DNA of 58,825 nucleotides from Stagonosporopsis chrysanthemi (lineage: Eukaryota; Ascomycota; Dothideomycetes; Pleosporales; Didymellaceae): assembly GCA_022560025.1 (NCBI GenBank), contig JAFISE010000187.1, positions 1-58,825 of the forward strand. The letters run 5' to 3'. Shown here piece by piece: positions 11,036 through 22,693 of the stretch. The notes beneath the pieces are model-generated. The model was given only the letters and a program-made list of their open reading frames with translations, was not told where the DNA came from and made no database searches. The position numbers and the translations under genes are program-made. The stretch's first letter is position 1. Each line of letters begins with the position of its first letter.

Positions 11036-13170
11036 CTTACTCCAAGTCGACTATCTGAATCTGCATCATCTCATGACACTATCTTCTACCCAACCCTCCT
11101 CACCACCATCTCAGCTTGCACCAGGACTCTGCCTCTCTCTGGTGTAGGTCTGGCGCCCCAAGAACAATTCGTGTGGTGTAAAACGACTGCTTACTGCAGT
11201 CAGCTTTAGCTTCTCACCCTGTCCCGTTGACGCAGTCAGCAACTAGCGGGCGGGCACCCGGCCACTCGAAAACGGAAGGTATTTGGGCGTATATCAGGTG
11301 GTGCAGACTGGCGATCACGCCTGTGATATTGGTCGAACGACGCAGTCAGCGTGGAGACTCGGTGTTTCGACTCCCGTCTCCAGGCTCTGTATAGTCGATT
11401 ATGGCAGAACGGGCGATGCGGTTCCCAGTGTGCGCAGCGCAGCGCAGTTCTAAGCACCAATGGCCTCCAGCGCGCGGATGCAAGGTGTTGGCGGGTGTCC
11501 TGCCGCCGCGCTCAGCCAATCGAACGCAAGCTGCAAATTGTCCCCAGTGGGATACCCTTCCCGCATGCACGCCGCGCCCTCGGAGGCACGCTCCCGTGTC
11601 TCGTCCTGAAGGATTCCTTGCATCTCAGGCCTCCCCACTGAGTCATTCCGCAGTACGACGCAGGCCGTCTACGCACCTCACGACTCGCCAGACGAACTCA
11701 CGCAGCCGGTGTGCGCTGCGTTGCTGCACCGCAGCCGCGAGATGGAGGACATGTTAGTGTCACGGCTGGGCTATCATGAAGTCATACCAGCCCTTGCTTA
11801 TGCGAGTGCTGTCAGCCCCCACCTGCCGGATTCCGATTTCACCACCAGGTCATCTCACTGCGGCGTTGCCGCTAACGGGGGTGATGGTATGCCGAACTGC
11901 TGGGAATGTCCATAGGGCTAGGTTGCGCAGAGTGAGGTTTCTTGGCGGCATATGGGCCTGCTGGCATGTCACTATGCACGGCTGTTGCCGGCCGCGCAAA
12001 GCAATGCACATGCGTGAGGTGCATATGGCCCTGGCCATTTGCTTTTTCGGGGATGAAATTTCTGAACAATGCATATGAGTTCGGGAAGGACGAACTTCTG
12101 ACGTTGACGGATGCTTTGGTGAGAAGCCTGTATGTCGTGCATGCTGCAGAGGTGTCCGATACCGCGCCTGACTGCATTCAAGTCTGGGATGGTTGATGAC
12201 GCTGAGCAGCACTGTCTCACCTGTGCTGCTACAAACGGACACTAGGTCACTTGCTGGGCCATGCCAATACATCCTTGCTATTGTTTGTGGATGTGGACTT
12301 GAAGACGTGCCCAAGAGTCTAAATCTGGCCTAGTCATCTCATCTGTGTCGCTGCACATGGTAGTGCAATAACGTTCGCATCACCAGCGCACAAACTATGA
12401 TGAACGTCTCGTGCATCGCGATGGACTCGTGTGTCCTTCAGCTATATATAGCATGGCGATGACAATGTATTACACAAGCAAACCCCTCACCGGTGCATCG
12501 TAACCTCGTAACCTTGGACATGTTGCTTTGCGCAACGTCTATCAGGGGTTGCTGATGCTGATATTAGCAAAAGCAGATACAGCCCTTCTTACTGGAAGCA
12601 CTCGAATTTGACCCCTCACGCAAGCTCTACCGTTCATCTGTTCAGGCAAGTACAGCTAGCTGTGCAATCTTGACTGAGGAGATTCGTACTGCACGCTACT
12701 CGATGGCGGCGATGCGGTTCACTTGCAGCTTGTTAGTCTGAGCTGGAAAACCTTTGGCGTGCTTGGTAATGTTCGTATTGCTATCTTATGCAGGTCGGGA
12801 ATATGTTCAAGATTCGCATCGCTGTATACACACGTGTATGATCCTTTATGCTGATACCAATCAAAAGTTGTTGACAGAAAAACGCCTCTAGAATGCCTCA
12901 AGCCAAAGCTTGACCTTTACGCGACACGATGCCATCATGAATGTCGTGAGTAAAGTTGACAAATGCACCCTCCAACCTGAACGCCTCCGAAATTTCGCGT
13001 CTAGATGCTGGCTCAGATGCGAGCACTATGAATGTTCAGCTTTAGGCCAGTGGGTGGCGTACGCCAACCGGGAATACACAATTGCTATGATTGTAGGAAA
13101 GTGTCGACGCTGACAGTGCGTTGCTAAACCGGAAAGGGGGCAATGCTTCGCTCAAGAGATTCGAAAAACA
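11036..13170. other. 2.1 kb intergenic region between convergent genes, no gene recognised
   Basis: The region lies between the 3' end of the Vfa1 gene and the 3' end of the zinc-finger gene. Reading frames on both strands are below 160 codons, overlap each other and show no domain. No tRNA, rRNA or transposon end was recognised. A TATATATAG stretch near 12443 has no gene downstream that I can support. Two 3' UTRs alone would not usually need this much space. Confidence 0.5.
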
Positions 13171-15436
13171 TTACGACTCGTTATGCGCTTCGTTGATGAC
13201 TCCGGGTTTCGCTGATAGAGGAGAGACCGCAGTACCTGAGATGGAGCTTACAGAATTAACTCGCTCTTGCGGTGGTGGCTCATCTCTCATGCACGCATTC
13301 TCCAGCATGTTGGTCCATTTGCCACTTGTGCCAGCGTGACTGTGCTTAAGATGCTGTCGGAAATGGTCTGCGCGGAAGAACTTCTTGGCCTGGTTGCATT
13401 CGCCAAATTTATGCGCGTGATTGAGGTGCTCTGCTCGGGCATCCCAGTTCGGTGGGTTCGGGAATTCTTCACCGCAAAACCCACACAAGTCGGCCGTGGC
13501 TGGACGGGTAGGATTAGAGTGGAACGCAGCCTGAACACCAGCAAGCGCAGCACACGACCAGGAATGACGCCGCAGATGCAGCGAATTTTGATGGCGCTCG
13601 GCCTCATTCTTGTTCTTGAATCGATTTGGGCAATATTGGCAGATGTACTGCTTTTCTAGCTCATGTGATCTGTGCTCTCAAGTCAGCGCGTGTTTGCAGA
13701 AGTCGGGCAGACTAGCGGTGGGGAAGCACGGATGTCACTTACCGCAACTCATCTTCGCTGTCAAACTTTTTGGGTTTCTTGGGACAGCATTCGCAAATGT
13801 ACGCACCCGGAATGCGGTTGGCCATGGAATTTTGTCGAGAGTGCATGATGCTTTCTGTCGAGAGCTTTCGGATCTGCGAAGGATGCTCGGACTCCGAATA
13901 GCCTCGTTGGTGCTGCGGTCTTGATAGAGAGCCGCGGGGGCTAGGGTTTAGCGATCTGCTAGCTGCATACGGAGAAACTGGACCAAGCTCTGTTTGTCCC
14001 AAGGGCGACAACGCACTCGGCGACAAGCGTTGATCTCCGCCATAGCCTGTCATGCTGCTCGCCGCCGTGGAAAAGCCCAAAGACGAGCCGACAGAGCCAG
14101 TGCGAGGACCTGAGGACGACACCGAGGACAATGATCCGTGATGGACTTGGAAGCGCGAAGGGTTGTTACGGTTGACGAGCATTTGCGCTGAACGCCGATG
14201 ATACAGGTCGGGGTTGCCGCTCGCTGTTGGCCGGTCATCACGCACAGCCTCTGGAGGGGGCGACGAGGCGCGCCGTTTCAGGCCTCCCTTTGCATGCATG
14301 GGGTACTCATCCGATCCAGCGGGACTGCGGTCGTCGATGTTCAGATTGCGCATGCCATTCTCCTCCATCCCACCAAACTCGTGGTCCGAGAATATGCTAT
14401 GATCGTAGCTGCCGCGATGGAGGGGTGCGGTTTCGTCTAACGGGCCTGGCGTGGAGATGCTGCCGTACCGTCTACTGTTTGCATCTGGTCCGTCAAACAC
14501 AGGACTGCGAAAACCCATATACCCTGGCGATATTGCGCCTGACTGGGGCCACTTAGTAGCGGGGGAGTCGGGGTGGAGTCGATCCGGGACGGAGAGAGGC
14601 TTCAACTGTTGTCCATTCAGCTTGTGGGCGTGAGGGTCGGCGGGCGAGTCTTGGGCGCTGCTCGGTAGTGGTGGCGCTGCAGTTCTCGTGGGTGTATTGG
14701 GGCCACCAATTTTGGAGAGGAGTGACTTGTCGTAGGCGTGTGAGGAGTGATCTAGTGCCTTCTGGCCAAGCTGCCGTTCACTAGTGAATCTGCAGTGCAT
14801 CATTGTGGTCAGTGGACGGACAGCGTGGTGTAGACATTGTTTGCATGGATGTAGGGTGGGCTGGTATAGAGGCAGCGAGACGAGAGAGGAGATGGCCCAT
14901 GCCACGCAGTGAGTGCCAACGAGGCAAAGAGGTCATTGATTGGCAAGCAGTAGACAGCAGAGAAAGTGCAGGGAACGCATGGGGCATGAGATTTCTTACC
15001 TGTGGTTGCCGAGCGACGGCCGAGTCTTGCCGTTGCGATCCTCGTCACTGTTGTGATCCCTGCTGCCCTCAGAGCTCATGTCGTCGAGAGAGCGAGAAAT
15101 GGAGGGTTCGCGACCATTGAAAAGACAATCGGCCGACTGGTCCCGGGGATGATGCACCTGGGCGCTGCCAGCTCCACCGTACAAGCTCGAGCCAGGTCTG
15201 ACTGTCGCGAGCCGGTTTCCGCCAAAGCCGTTTTCTTTGGGATTGTTTGTGTTACCCCATTGCCAGCCGGGATCAGATTGCCCGGCCTGGAGTTCCTCGA
15301 TGTGACGTGGAGGAGGCAAGGGCGGCGGCACGTCTTCGCGTGCGTTGGGAATGGCCATGGCGACTGCAGAGCTTGGATAGGAGGGCCGCTGATAGCGCGA
15401 TGATTCATATACCCGGATGCTTGGGGTCGAAGACAT
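13171..15436 (-). CDS. C2H2-type zinc-finger domain protein (putative transcription factor)
   Basis: Three exons: 15000..15436, 13743..14789 and 13171..13669; introns of 210 and 73 nt. The product is 660 residues. The first ~480 residues are low complexity, rich in Ser, Pro, Gly and Arg, with a poly-Pro motif (PPPLPPPRHIEEL) near residue 40 and basic clusters such as LKRRAS. The C-terminal part holds the zinc-binding region: a cysteine-rich block (ICECCPKKPKKF, broken by an intron after DELR), a classical-looking finger CQYCPNRFKNKNEAERHQNSLH (here split for clarity into CQYCPNRF and ERHQNSLH), then CGFCGEEF with a C/H-rich tail up to RQHLKHSH. Such proteins are usually nuclear DNA-binding regulators. 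I do not recognise the specific member. The start at 15436 (MSSTPS) is the first ATG; the frame is open slightly upstream only through a GTG. Confidence 0.85.
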
Positions 15437-18059
15437 GGTCGTGTGCACTACTGCTACTAGCGGACGATGATGTCGCTACGGGCCGCCACTGAAGGACAGC
15501 TGAAGCGTGCCCTCGCAGCAGACGCGCCGCAACTGTGGCGAGCGCTGCGAGCAGAGCGTGAGGACGATGCTCGCTACTGGATAGTGGACGCGGAAGGCGC
15601 ACGGGCCCCTTTGTCGCAGTCGCAGAGCCTAAAGCTGGGCAGTTAGCCGGGCAGGCACACTACGGAACGGCCGAAACAGGCAGGGACGTCGCCGGCAGCG
15701 CGTGCAGCAGCAGCTGAAAAGTCGACTGCATGGCGCCCCAGGTAATAAAGTGCGGCTCACCGAAGGCGTAGTATGTAGTACGTACGTGTCGCCGCGCTGC
15801 AGCGTGTGACCTGGCGGCGAGGCTGGCAGGGCAGAAGCGTTCGGGTTAGCGCCTGTTTCCTTGCACTGTAGCTATAGGGCTGAACCCTCTTCAGACGAAC
15901 GGTGAGGCTCCCACTTGGACCTAGCTGAACGTCTGGCCGGCACCGCCACGCGCTGCGTGTGCTGCGAGTCCTGTCTAGGTAGGTCGAGGCAGGCCGCCGG
16001 TCATATGATCAATATTGCTCGCGGGCCTCAGGTCGTGAGCATGGTACCACCGCAGCCCTTACGCAGAATGCTCCAGCTCCAGCTCCGCGTTGCGCAGAAA
16101 CAGCGGAGGGCGGGTGGGGAGACGGAAGGGAGAGAAGAGGCCCCTGCACGGACACCGGTGAGGCAGACGCAAAAACAGACACGAGAGGACACCGAGGCCG
16201 CTTCGTTGGAATGGCAGCAACAGCAACGGCAGCGAACAGAAGAGCAGAACACCGGGGGCTGCCTCAGCATTAACCAGAGTCTCCCGCCGGTGCTCGACGC
16301 CGCTGATTCGCCGCTCCTAGCACGGACATGGCGTTGTGGAGCGCGACAGGGATACTCGTCGTCTGCAGCCCTTGCTCGACACCATGTCCTTGGGGCTGTC
16401 GAAGAAGTCTGCCGAAGGCCTCAGCGCTGGCGAGTCCGAGGCCGCTCCGCACCAACGCTGCCGCGTGCGGACTGGCTCCGGGGTCGCTCTTCCGCTGCCG
16501 TGCTGCTTTATGCGAGCTGGCGTGTACAGTATGTAAGTTGTCACAAAATTGTTTAGGCAGATTAGACAGAACAACGCCCGGCGCATGACCTCTGGTGCTG
16601 CACATCAGTCTGGTGCTGCACATCAGAGCTCACACGTCGGGGCTTGGCCGCAATCCTCCGCGCCTCAATCGCTAGCAACGTCGCTGCCCGGTCCTCCGCC
16701 CGTTGTCCAAATCCTGTATGCAGAGCAGCGATCGACATCGGAGCCCTCAACGGTGACTTCTGCGTGGAAGCCTGCTGAATGGCCACATGCCTGGGATCTG
16801 ACGAGTCATCCCGCATCTTGTGCTGCACCACTCCGCACACAATGCATGCGTCAGACAAAATCGTACAAGGTCGGACTTGAACACGGGTAAGGTGTGTAGC
16901 GGAAGACGCCAGCCCCTCTCAGCCTTACCACTCGAGCCAGCTCCCTGTCACGCCTTGGCCGCGCACCTCGCCGTCCCCACGCCTCGCTTGCACTTTTTGT
17001 GACCAATTGTCTACTCAGCCAGAACTTCTGAACTATCGCATATTCTCGGGTCGATTTGGTCTGTTCATTCGAAACTGGAATGCAGCAGGCCAATGGCGAC
17101 GCAGAGATTGCATCTCGCTTTCGGAGAATAGAGTGCGCTATCTCCGCTCACTGAATACGACACAACAAGAGGTAGATCCCTCCCGTCCTCCTGAATACGC
17201 ATCCCCAGCTAGAAAGGTGCAACGGTAGTACATACAGAAGCCCTATGGGTCTTTGTCGTATCGCTGCCAGGGTCGTCCTGAAGTCTTGGACCTTGATGTT
17301 GATTGACTTCCTCTCCGGGCACGTCGACATGAATGATGATGATGGTGGTGGTAACGTGCCCCTTGCCGAAACCTTGGTGTCAGGAGACATCGGCGTGCCG
17401 ACGGCCTTGAGAGTCTCACACAATGGTTGGTGGAGCAGACCTGGACTGAACTCATGAGCACGCCCTCTAGACAGGCGGTCTCATTTGCGTTTGGCGTTTG
17501 ATGCGGGTTGAGGGTGCACGGTACCTGTCGTGGAGCCGCGGAGGCAGTTGCAGGGGCATCGCGGGCAGCTATCTAGCCTTACAGCTCCAATGAATCCAGT
17601 CCAAGTCAACGCGAGGCACCTTTTCGATCGATCGTCTGCGCTATTTACTGACTCAATTATCGAATCGAAGGCACAAGGCAGTCGTCGCTGTGAAACTTCC
17701 TTCTGCCCGTGGCAGCCCCTACGAGTTACGGTACCGCAGATCATCGTGTCTTGCTGCCCGCGTAAGGCTGCGTGGCGCAGCTCTGCTGTCTCAGAAAACG
17801 CTCTGTCGGTCTCCGTCAGCCCTATTAGCAATTGCAATGTTGACGGAACCCCTGGTGTTGGGTCGCGCTTCCTACAAACGGACACAACCCCGCTGACTAA
17901 AAGCTTTACATTTTGCTGTTTGGGGAAACTACAGAGCCTCGGTCGAAAATTCAGGGCTTTGACCAGACACCACCACACGCAATCGTTGGTTTCAAATCCA
18001 CGACATCATCTCCGACCTCCACCACTCTCGGAGAGCTCTCTATTCGTCTGTTAAGCGCC
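15437..18059. promoter_or_regulatory. 2.6 kb divergent upstream region of the zinc-finger gene and YVH1
   Basis: Longest gene-free stretch in the window. It contains scattered overlapping frames, the longest 213 codons at 15915..16556 and rich in Gln, Arg and Ala without a domain, so I regard it as non-coding. Features seen: a CAG-rich stretch near 16210-16250, a perfect tandem 18 bp repeat at 16591..16626 and a GAT/GGT-rich stretch near 17330-17350. A long leader or regulatory region for the zinc-finger gene is plausible, since fungal regulators often have extended 5' regions. Confidence 0.5.
16591..16626. repeat. Perfect tandem duplication of an 18 bp unit
   Basis: Two identical adjacent copies of TCTGGTGCTGCACATCAG. 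The unit is a multiple of three and sits in the long gene-free interval. It is probably a simple local duplication. Confidence 0.9.
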
Positions 18060-19444
18060 ATGGCCCTTATCGACAGAGTTCCCGGGGACTTGGACCTCTA
18101 CATTGGCGGGTACGCAACGGTCCCCGTGTTGAGATGCCTGTCCGCGTCTTCTGCGACTATCGTTTTGAGGCTGATTAGCGCAATGCAGCATGTTCACTCT
18201 CCGACGGCGCGAGGCGTTGCAGCAAGCAAAGATTACACACGTCCTCTCTGTGCTGCGTACGCCACTGGATCAGGATCTCTTTGCGCCGTTCAAGCATCAT
18301 GTTGTGGAAGTTGACGACGTTGAAGATGAGAACTTGTTAGAACACTTTCCTGCCACCAATCAGTTCATCCAGGAGGGACTCGATGGTGGTGGCGGAGTTT
18401 TGGTGCAGTAAGTGAGAATCCCAGTGCAGCTGAAAACTGCATGAACAACCTTCGATCTTCGCTGCAGACTGCCTTGCTTGGCTAATTTGCCATCTTCACA
18501 ACGCAGGGGCTTCAACAGCTCGTTCATTGTATCACATGCTATCGTCCCCTGCTTTCCGCGCGTCCCGTACACGTTCTTTACAGAGATTTCTATTTTTCGC
18601 TGTCTGCTTTTGCAAAGTCATGCACACCGCTCGTTTGCCACTTCATCCTCAGCCACTCGTTTCAATATGCCAACCACATTCCTTCGTCTAGTTGCGCAAT
18701 AGGTAAATCGCGATCCGCCACCGTTGTCATCGCCTACTTGATGCAGAGACACAACATCAGTCCATCCGACGCATTGTCCCATGTTCGGCAAGCCCGGTCG
18801 ATCGTCGAGCCAAACGAAGGATTTTGGAAACAGCTCGAGTTGTATGGCGAGATGCAAATGCCCGACAATGTGGAAGAGACTCCAGCCTATCAACGCTGGG
18901 TCTACCAACGGGAGCTCGAGCTGAGTCGTGCATGTGCCCAAGCCCCCGAGGCTGACAAGATCCGTTTCGAAGATGAGCACGTCGCAGAGCAGACGTCAGG
19001 CTTTGAGATGAGGTGTCGTAAATGCAGGTGAGTGGAGTATCTGCACTTCCCCTATAGTTCCGTGCATCGTGTGGCTATGTCTCATGCTGACATACTGGCA
19101 GACGACCGCTTGCAACGTCTCAATACCTCACCTCGCACAGCCAAGACACCTCAAAAGCTAAATGCGCACACTACTTTGTAGACCCCCTCTCATGGATGCG
19201 CCCTGAGCTCGAGCAAGGCAAGCTGGAAGGCCGAATCGAATGCCCCAATTGTCACTCCAACGTAGGCAAGTACGCCTGGCAGGGCATGCAATGCAGTTGT
19301 GGGGATTGGATGGTACCAGGGATTAGCCTTGCTAAGGGGCGGATCGACGAAGCAAGAAAAGGTGGAGTGAGCGGTATCCGTCGTCCTCCAGGCGCACCAG
19401 GTGCGCCTCTGCCGAACCAAAGCGCAGGACGGCAAAACTTGTGA
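18060..19444 (+). CDS. YVH1: Dual-specificity phosphatase YVH1 homologue
   Basis: A protein phosphatase with a C-terminal zinc domain; yeast Yvh1 is needed for 60S ribosome maturation (Mrt4 release). Four exons: 18060..18109, 18189..18407, 18692..19027 and 19102..19444; introns 79, 284 and 74 nt. The product is 315 residues. The N-terminus reads DLDLYIGG-MFTLRRREAL. The phosphatase signature is HCAIGKSR (residues 90-97), a complete HCX5R loop, with Ile where many members have Met. The intron of 284 nt splits the His-90 codon directly before catalytic Cys-91. The zinc domain follows: RCRKCRRPL, then KCAHYFV, ECPNCHSNVGKY and MQCSCGDWMVPG, which provide the paired cysteines and a histidine. Confidence 0.93.
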
Positions 19445-20112
19445 TCGCCAGAAGTCAGGTACCGTCTGACTCGACTAGCCTATTGCACTTTTAGAAAGCT
19501 TCTTAGACATCATGGCAACTGCGTTCAAGCTTACCACAGGCCGGTCGCCGAATGGTTCTGCACATCAAACCCCACAGGAGGGCCGTTTCACATGATCCGG
19601 CCCCCAAGATCATCACAGCTCTGTGAAGATTGCTGCGTGTAATGACTCGCATTACCGGACTGCCCGACAGGGCCGATCAGGCAACTCAGTCGCAAGCAGT
19701 CAGAATTGATTCTTCTGTCGGTGCTCATTATAGAGCAGACCGACTACAGCGAGTCACCTGCAGACACATTCATAGCCAGAGCGAATCAAAACCAGTCACT
19801 TCACTTTCTTCCACGTGACTTCGACACCAGTGTGCTTGCGGCATCGAGCACAAGGCTACAGCAGTGTCTCCTCCCATCACCGGTAATTGCCACGAATCTA
19901 ACAATGGAACCCACTCCATGCATTCGTTATGATGTCCTCGGTAGTCCCATCTTGCACCAAGCAGTCAACCAAAGATAACTTAAATCATCCACTTGCTACA
20001 CAACTCTATCGTTCCTTTTCAGCGATTGTTGTTCAGCACTATGGTACCCTATGCTGGCTACAATCACTGCATACATTTACCTAGGAACACGGCTACATCT
20101 ATCTCTAATCGA

Positions 20113-20130
20113 CTACTCTATAGAGAGTAG
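20113..20130. repeat. Short inverted repeat (7 bp arms, 4 bp loop)
   Basis: CTACTCT and AGAGTAG flank ATAG. It could form a small hairpin in the AT-richer stretch downstream of the HET-domain gene. A function is not shown. Confidence 0.5.
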
Positions 20131-20251
20131 CATGCGCTTCATCTACGTAAGAGTAAGTCTATCTAATAAGCCATACGTTTTAGGCAACGGTAAATTGTAG
20201 CTAACATAGGGTTCTGTTGTTTACAGAGATACTCAGCGTTTCCAACAGGAA

Positions 20252-20281
20252 GTAGTCCTGCAGTAGCCCACTACGGACTAC
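20252..20281. repeat. Inverted repeat with nested arms downstream of the HET-domain gene
   Basis: Outer arms GTAGTCC and GGACTAC enclose a second GTAG/CTAC pair around CCCA. It lies about 120 bp beyond the stop codon of the HET-domain gene and may fold in its 3' UTR. Confidence 0.45.
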
Positions 20282-20400
20282 GGCTTAAGTACATCCGCGA
20301 TGGCATCATGACACTACTGACGCTCCCCTGTTCGATCACAACCCCCATGCGCACAACACCGCACCTGCTGACGGCGTGTGCGGAGAAGGGTCCAGTGACC

Positions 20401-22554
20401 TCAGACAAACTCAAACTCAACTCCTTTCCTCCCTTCCGCGCACACATACTCAGCTACCGCGTCCCCGTCCATCCACGCCGGCGCGTAGCACTCGCCCTTG
20501 AGGAGCCACTGGTGCCCATCTACCCTGCTGATTGCGAACGGACACTGGCCGCCCCAGAGGACGGCGATGGCGTCTCCTTCTTCGACACCCTGGGGGCCGA
20601 GGCCGAGACGGCCTGTGGCGGTGCGGAAGGGCTGGCGGTAAGTTGTGAAGCGGTGAATTGTGTCGTTCCACTCTAGATGGTCGTTGTGGTGAGAGACGGC
20701 CTTTCGTGTGGGTGTGGCTGCATTAAGACCGCTATTCTGCGTTGTCGTCGATAGGAAGGCTGCGCAGGCTTCTTGCTTGCGAGGGGAGAGCAGACGGCCA
20801 TCCCTGTCGCGACCGCCTGTTAACAGTGTAACTAGCGAGTCCGGAGTGGCGCCCGCATCTGTGTACCACTGTATCAGGGATTCGAGGTTTTTCTGGGCCT
20901 TGTGGGGCTGTGTAAAGGGTATGCTAGGTCCGGTACTGCGTATCGTGTCCAGCACCGTGCCTTCGAGGCGCAGAAGATGCGAGCTCGTAGTAGGTAATAA
21001 GCAAAGCGGCCGGGTGAGGCCCGTGGTGTACTGGTGGCCGGAGTTGATGTTTGAAATAGGAGCAGTGATGGCTTTGGAGTTGAAGTTCGGGACCCATGAT
21101 GGTAGGTCGTCGATATGGTATGCGTCTTGTGGATGGGTTGGTGGGGTGTAGAGGACTAAGGTTACGATATCGAGGTTTTGTGTGTTGGTGATATACTTAA
21201 AGATTACCTTTGTGTATACCTGAGCTACGCAGAGTGAGTAATCTGGTATGATGGAGTTTGTGCCCAGGTCGTCAGAGCATGTAGTGAAACCGAGCAGTCC
21301 GTAAATTTTGTCTCGTGGATCCGTGACTTCGAAGCCGCGGGCGACGTCGAGCATGTGCATGAACGGAAATATACTAAGCTGATGTGCTTGTTGGTCGTCA
21401 TTGGATATTCTCGCTTCGTGGCAAACAGAGCTCAGATGCCACATCGAGAAGGCGTTTTGGAGATTCCTCGTTTGAAGGAGACTTGTTAAAAGGTCGGTTT
21501 TGCGTATGCGGTTGATGGCGGCGCCGACGTAAGCCCATGATATGGAGCAGTCACCCCATACAACTAAGGCATCCCGAGCCAGAACAATCTCCTGCAGAAC
21601 CCACAGCCGCGTAAACCAGGTCTGGCAGAAGAATATCATGACCTTCTTCCAAGCCTCAAAATCTCTAATATCAACGACTCGATCGGGAACAACTGGTTTA
21701 CAATTTGGTGATCTCGTTTTGTAGTGCGTGTTGTCGCCCTCAGCGTTGGCAAGTGAGCAAAGCACTCCGAATGCGCCAGCCGCATCACCGGCTTCATCGG
21801 CTCCCAGCCACACAATAACACGTTCTGCGTGTGTATATATGGCATTCATCTTACGAACCTGTGTACCCTTCTCCTTCCCATCGCCTTGGTTGATGCACAG
21901 GGCATCGACCCACACTACACGGTCCTGCTCGATTTGCCGCACACCTTTGAGCGCATCGTAGAGATTCCTCGTGACGGATAACGGCGTTTGAGTATTCCTG
22001 TCAAGGATATACGATACCGTAACGCTTGAGCCCCAGACATAAGAGAGCGCTTCGTATGTCGGACTCGTGTGGTCCAGTCGGGCAAACTCGAGGGTGATCT
22101 CGACTGGGTCACTCAGGGAACCCTTATGGATGCGTAAGAGCCGTATGGAATTTTCGTGAGGCATAGGTTGGTAAAACTCTGTAGTACTAGGTCGTTGCAC
22201 AGATGGGTGTTCACTCTTGATGCTATCGATGACTCCGCCCAGTATACTCTCAACGCCGTCTTTGGTCGATGATTTTGCGATAGATACCTGTGAGGTATGG
22301 TGGTGGGTGACCCCGGAGAACTGTCTTTTTATGTCGAGTTGATGTGAATGTTGATCATCTTCGCTGAAATGTCTATAACGTGCGCGTCCAGAAGGCAATG
22401 TCCGTATTGAAGGGATAGGAGTACACTGCCACATTGATTCGAACCATGCTACGATGGCCTTCTTGGTTGAAGTTAAACTGCTGGTTCCTTGTTTCTCACC
22501 CGAGCCCGACGGCGCATGCTCATAATATACATCTTCAGGCTTCTTGAGGCGCAT
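20401..22554 (-). CDS. HET-domain (heterokaryon incompatibility) protein
   Basis: A single exon of 717 residues. The HET domain lies at about residues 160-310, with the three signature blocks TYEALSYVWG (166-175), VVWVDALCINQ (213-223) and ERVIVWLG (244-251); the following TWFTRLWVLQEI and VWGDCSISW are typical continuation motifs. Residues 1-130 are unstructured and rich in Ser, His and Gln. After the domain comes a long region ending in a block (LGPQGVEEGDAIAVLWGGQCPF, positions near 640-660) that matches the usual C-terminal tail of such proteins, where status or ligand binding is suspected but unproven. HET proteins trigger cell death when incompatible hyphae fuse. I see no NACHT, ankyrin or WD40 module here. 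The reading frame is intact. Confidence 0.93.
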   Translation of the reverse strand: MRLKKPEDVYYEHAPSGSGEKQGTSSLTSTKKAIVAWFESMWQCTPIPSIRTLPSGRARYRHFSEDDQHSHQLDIKRQFSGVTHHHTSQVSIAKSSTKDGVESILGGVIDSIKSEHPSVQRPSTTEFYQPMPHENSIRLLRIHKGSLSDPVEITLEFARLDHTSPTYEALSYVWGSSVTVSYILDRNTQTPLSVTRNLYDALKGVRQIEQDRVVWVDALCINQGDGKEKGTQVRKMNAIYTHAERVIVWLGADEAGDAAGAFGVLCSLANAEGDNTHYKTRSPNCKPVVPDRVVDIRDFEAWKKVMIFFCQTWFTRLWVLQEIVLARDALVVWGDCSISWAYVGAAINRIRKTDLLTSLLQTRNLQNAFSMWHLSSVCHEARISNDDQQAHQLSIFPFMHMLDVARGFEVTDPRDKIYGLLGFTTCSDDLGTNSIIPDYSLCVAQVYTKVIFKYITNTQNLDIVTLVLYTPPTHPQDAYHIDDLPSWVPNFNSKAITAPISNINSGHQYTTGLTRPLCLLPTTSSHLLRLEGTVLDTIRSTGPSIPFTQPHKAQKNLESLIQWYTDAGATPDSLVTLLTGGRDRDGRLLSPRKQEACAAFLSTTTQNSGLNAATPTRKAVSHHNDHLEWNDTIHRFTTYRQPFRTATGRLGLGPQGVEEGDAIAVLWGGQCPFAISRVDGHQWLLKGECYAPAWMDGDAVAEYVCAEGRKGVEFEFV

Positions 22555-22693
22555 GCCGGAAATCGCGGTTGCTGCAAGAAGTTCGTCCTCTCAAAATCTG
22601 GGCGCACAGAGCCGCAGAGAAATATAAAAATCGTACGTATGATACGAATAAGCTAGATTTCGAGGGCAGCCACAACTATATAACCAGTTAGCC

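Larger units (their letters stand above)
19445..20400. other. Intergenic region between YVH1 and the HET-domain gene
   Basis: 956 bp between convergent genes. Composition drops in GC from about 19960 to 20290. It holds two small inverted repeats: CTACTCT/AGAGTAG at 20113..20130 and GTAGTCC/GGACTAC at 20252..20281. No coding region was recognised. Confidence 0.5.

Noticed and set aside
15915..16556. 213-codon plus-strand frame in the long gap
   Set aside because: Gln/Arg/Ala-rich from CAG repeats, no domain, and overlapped by other frames.
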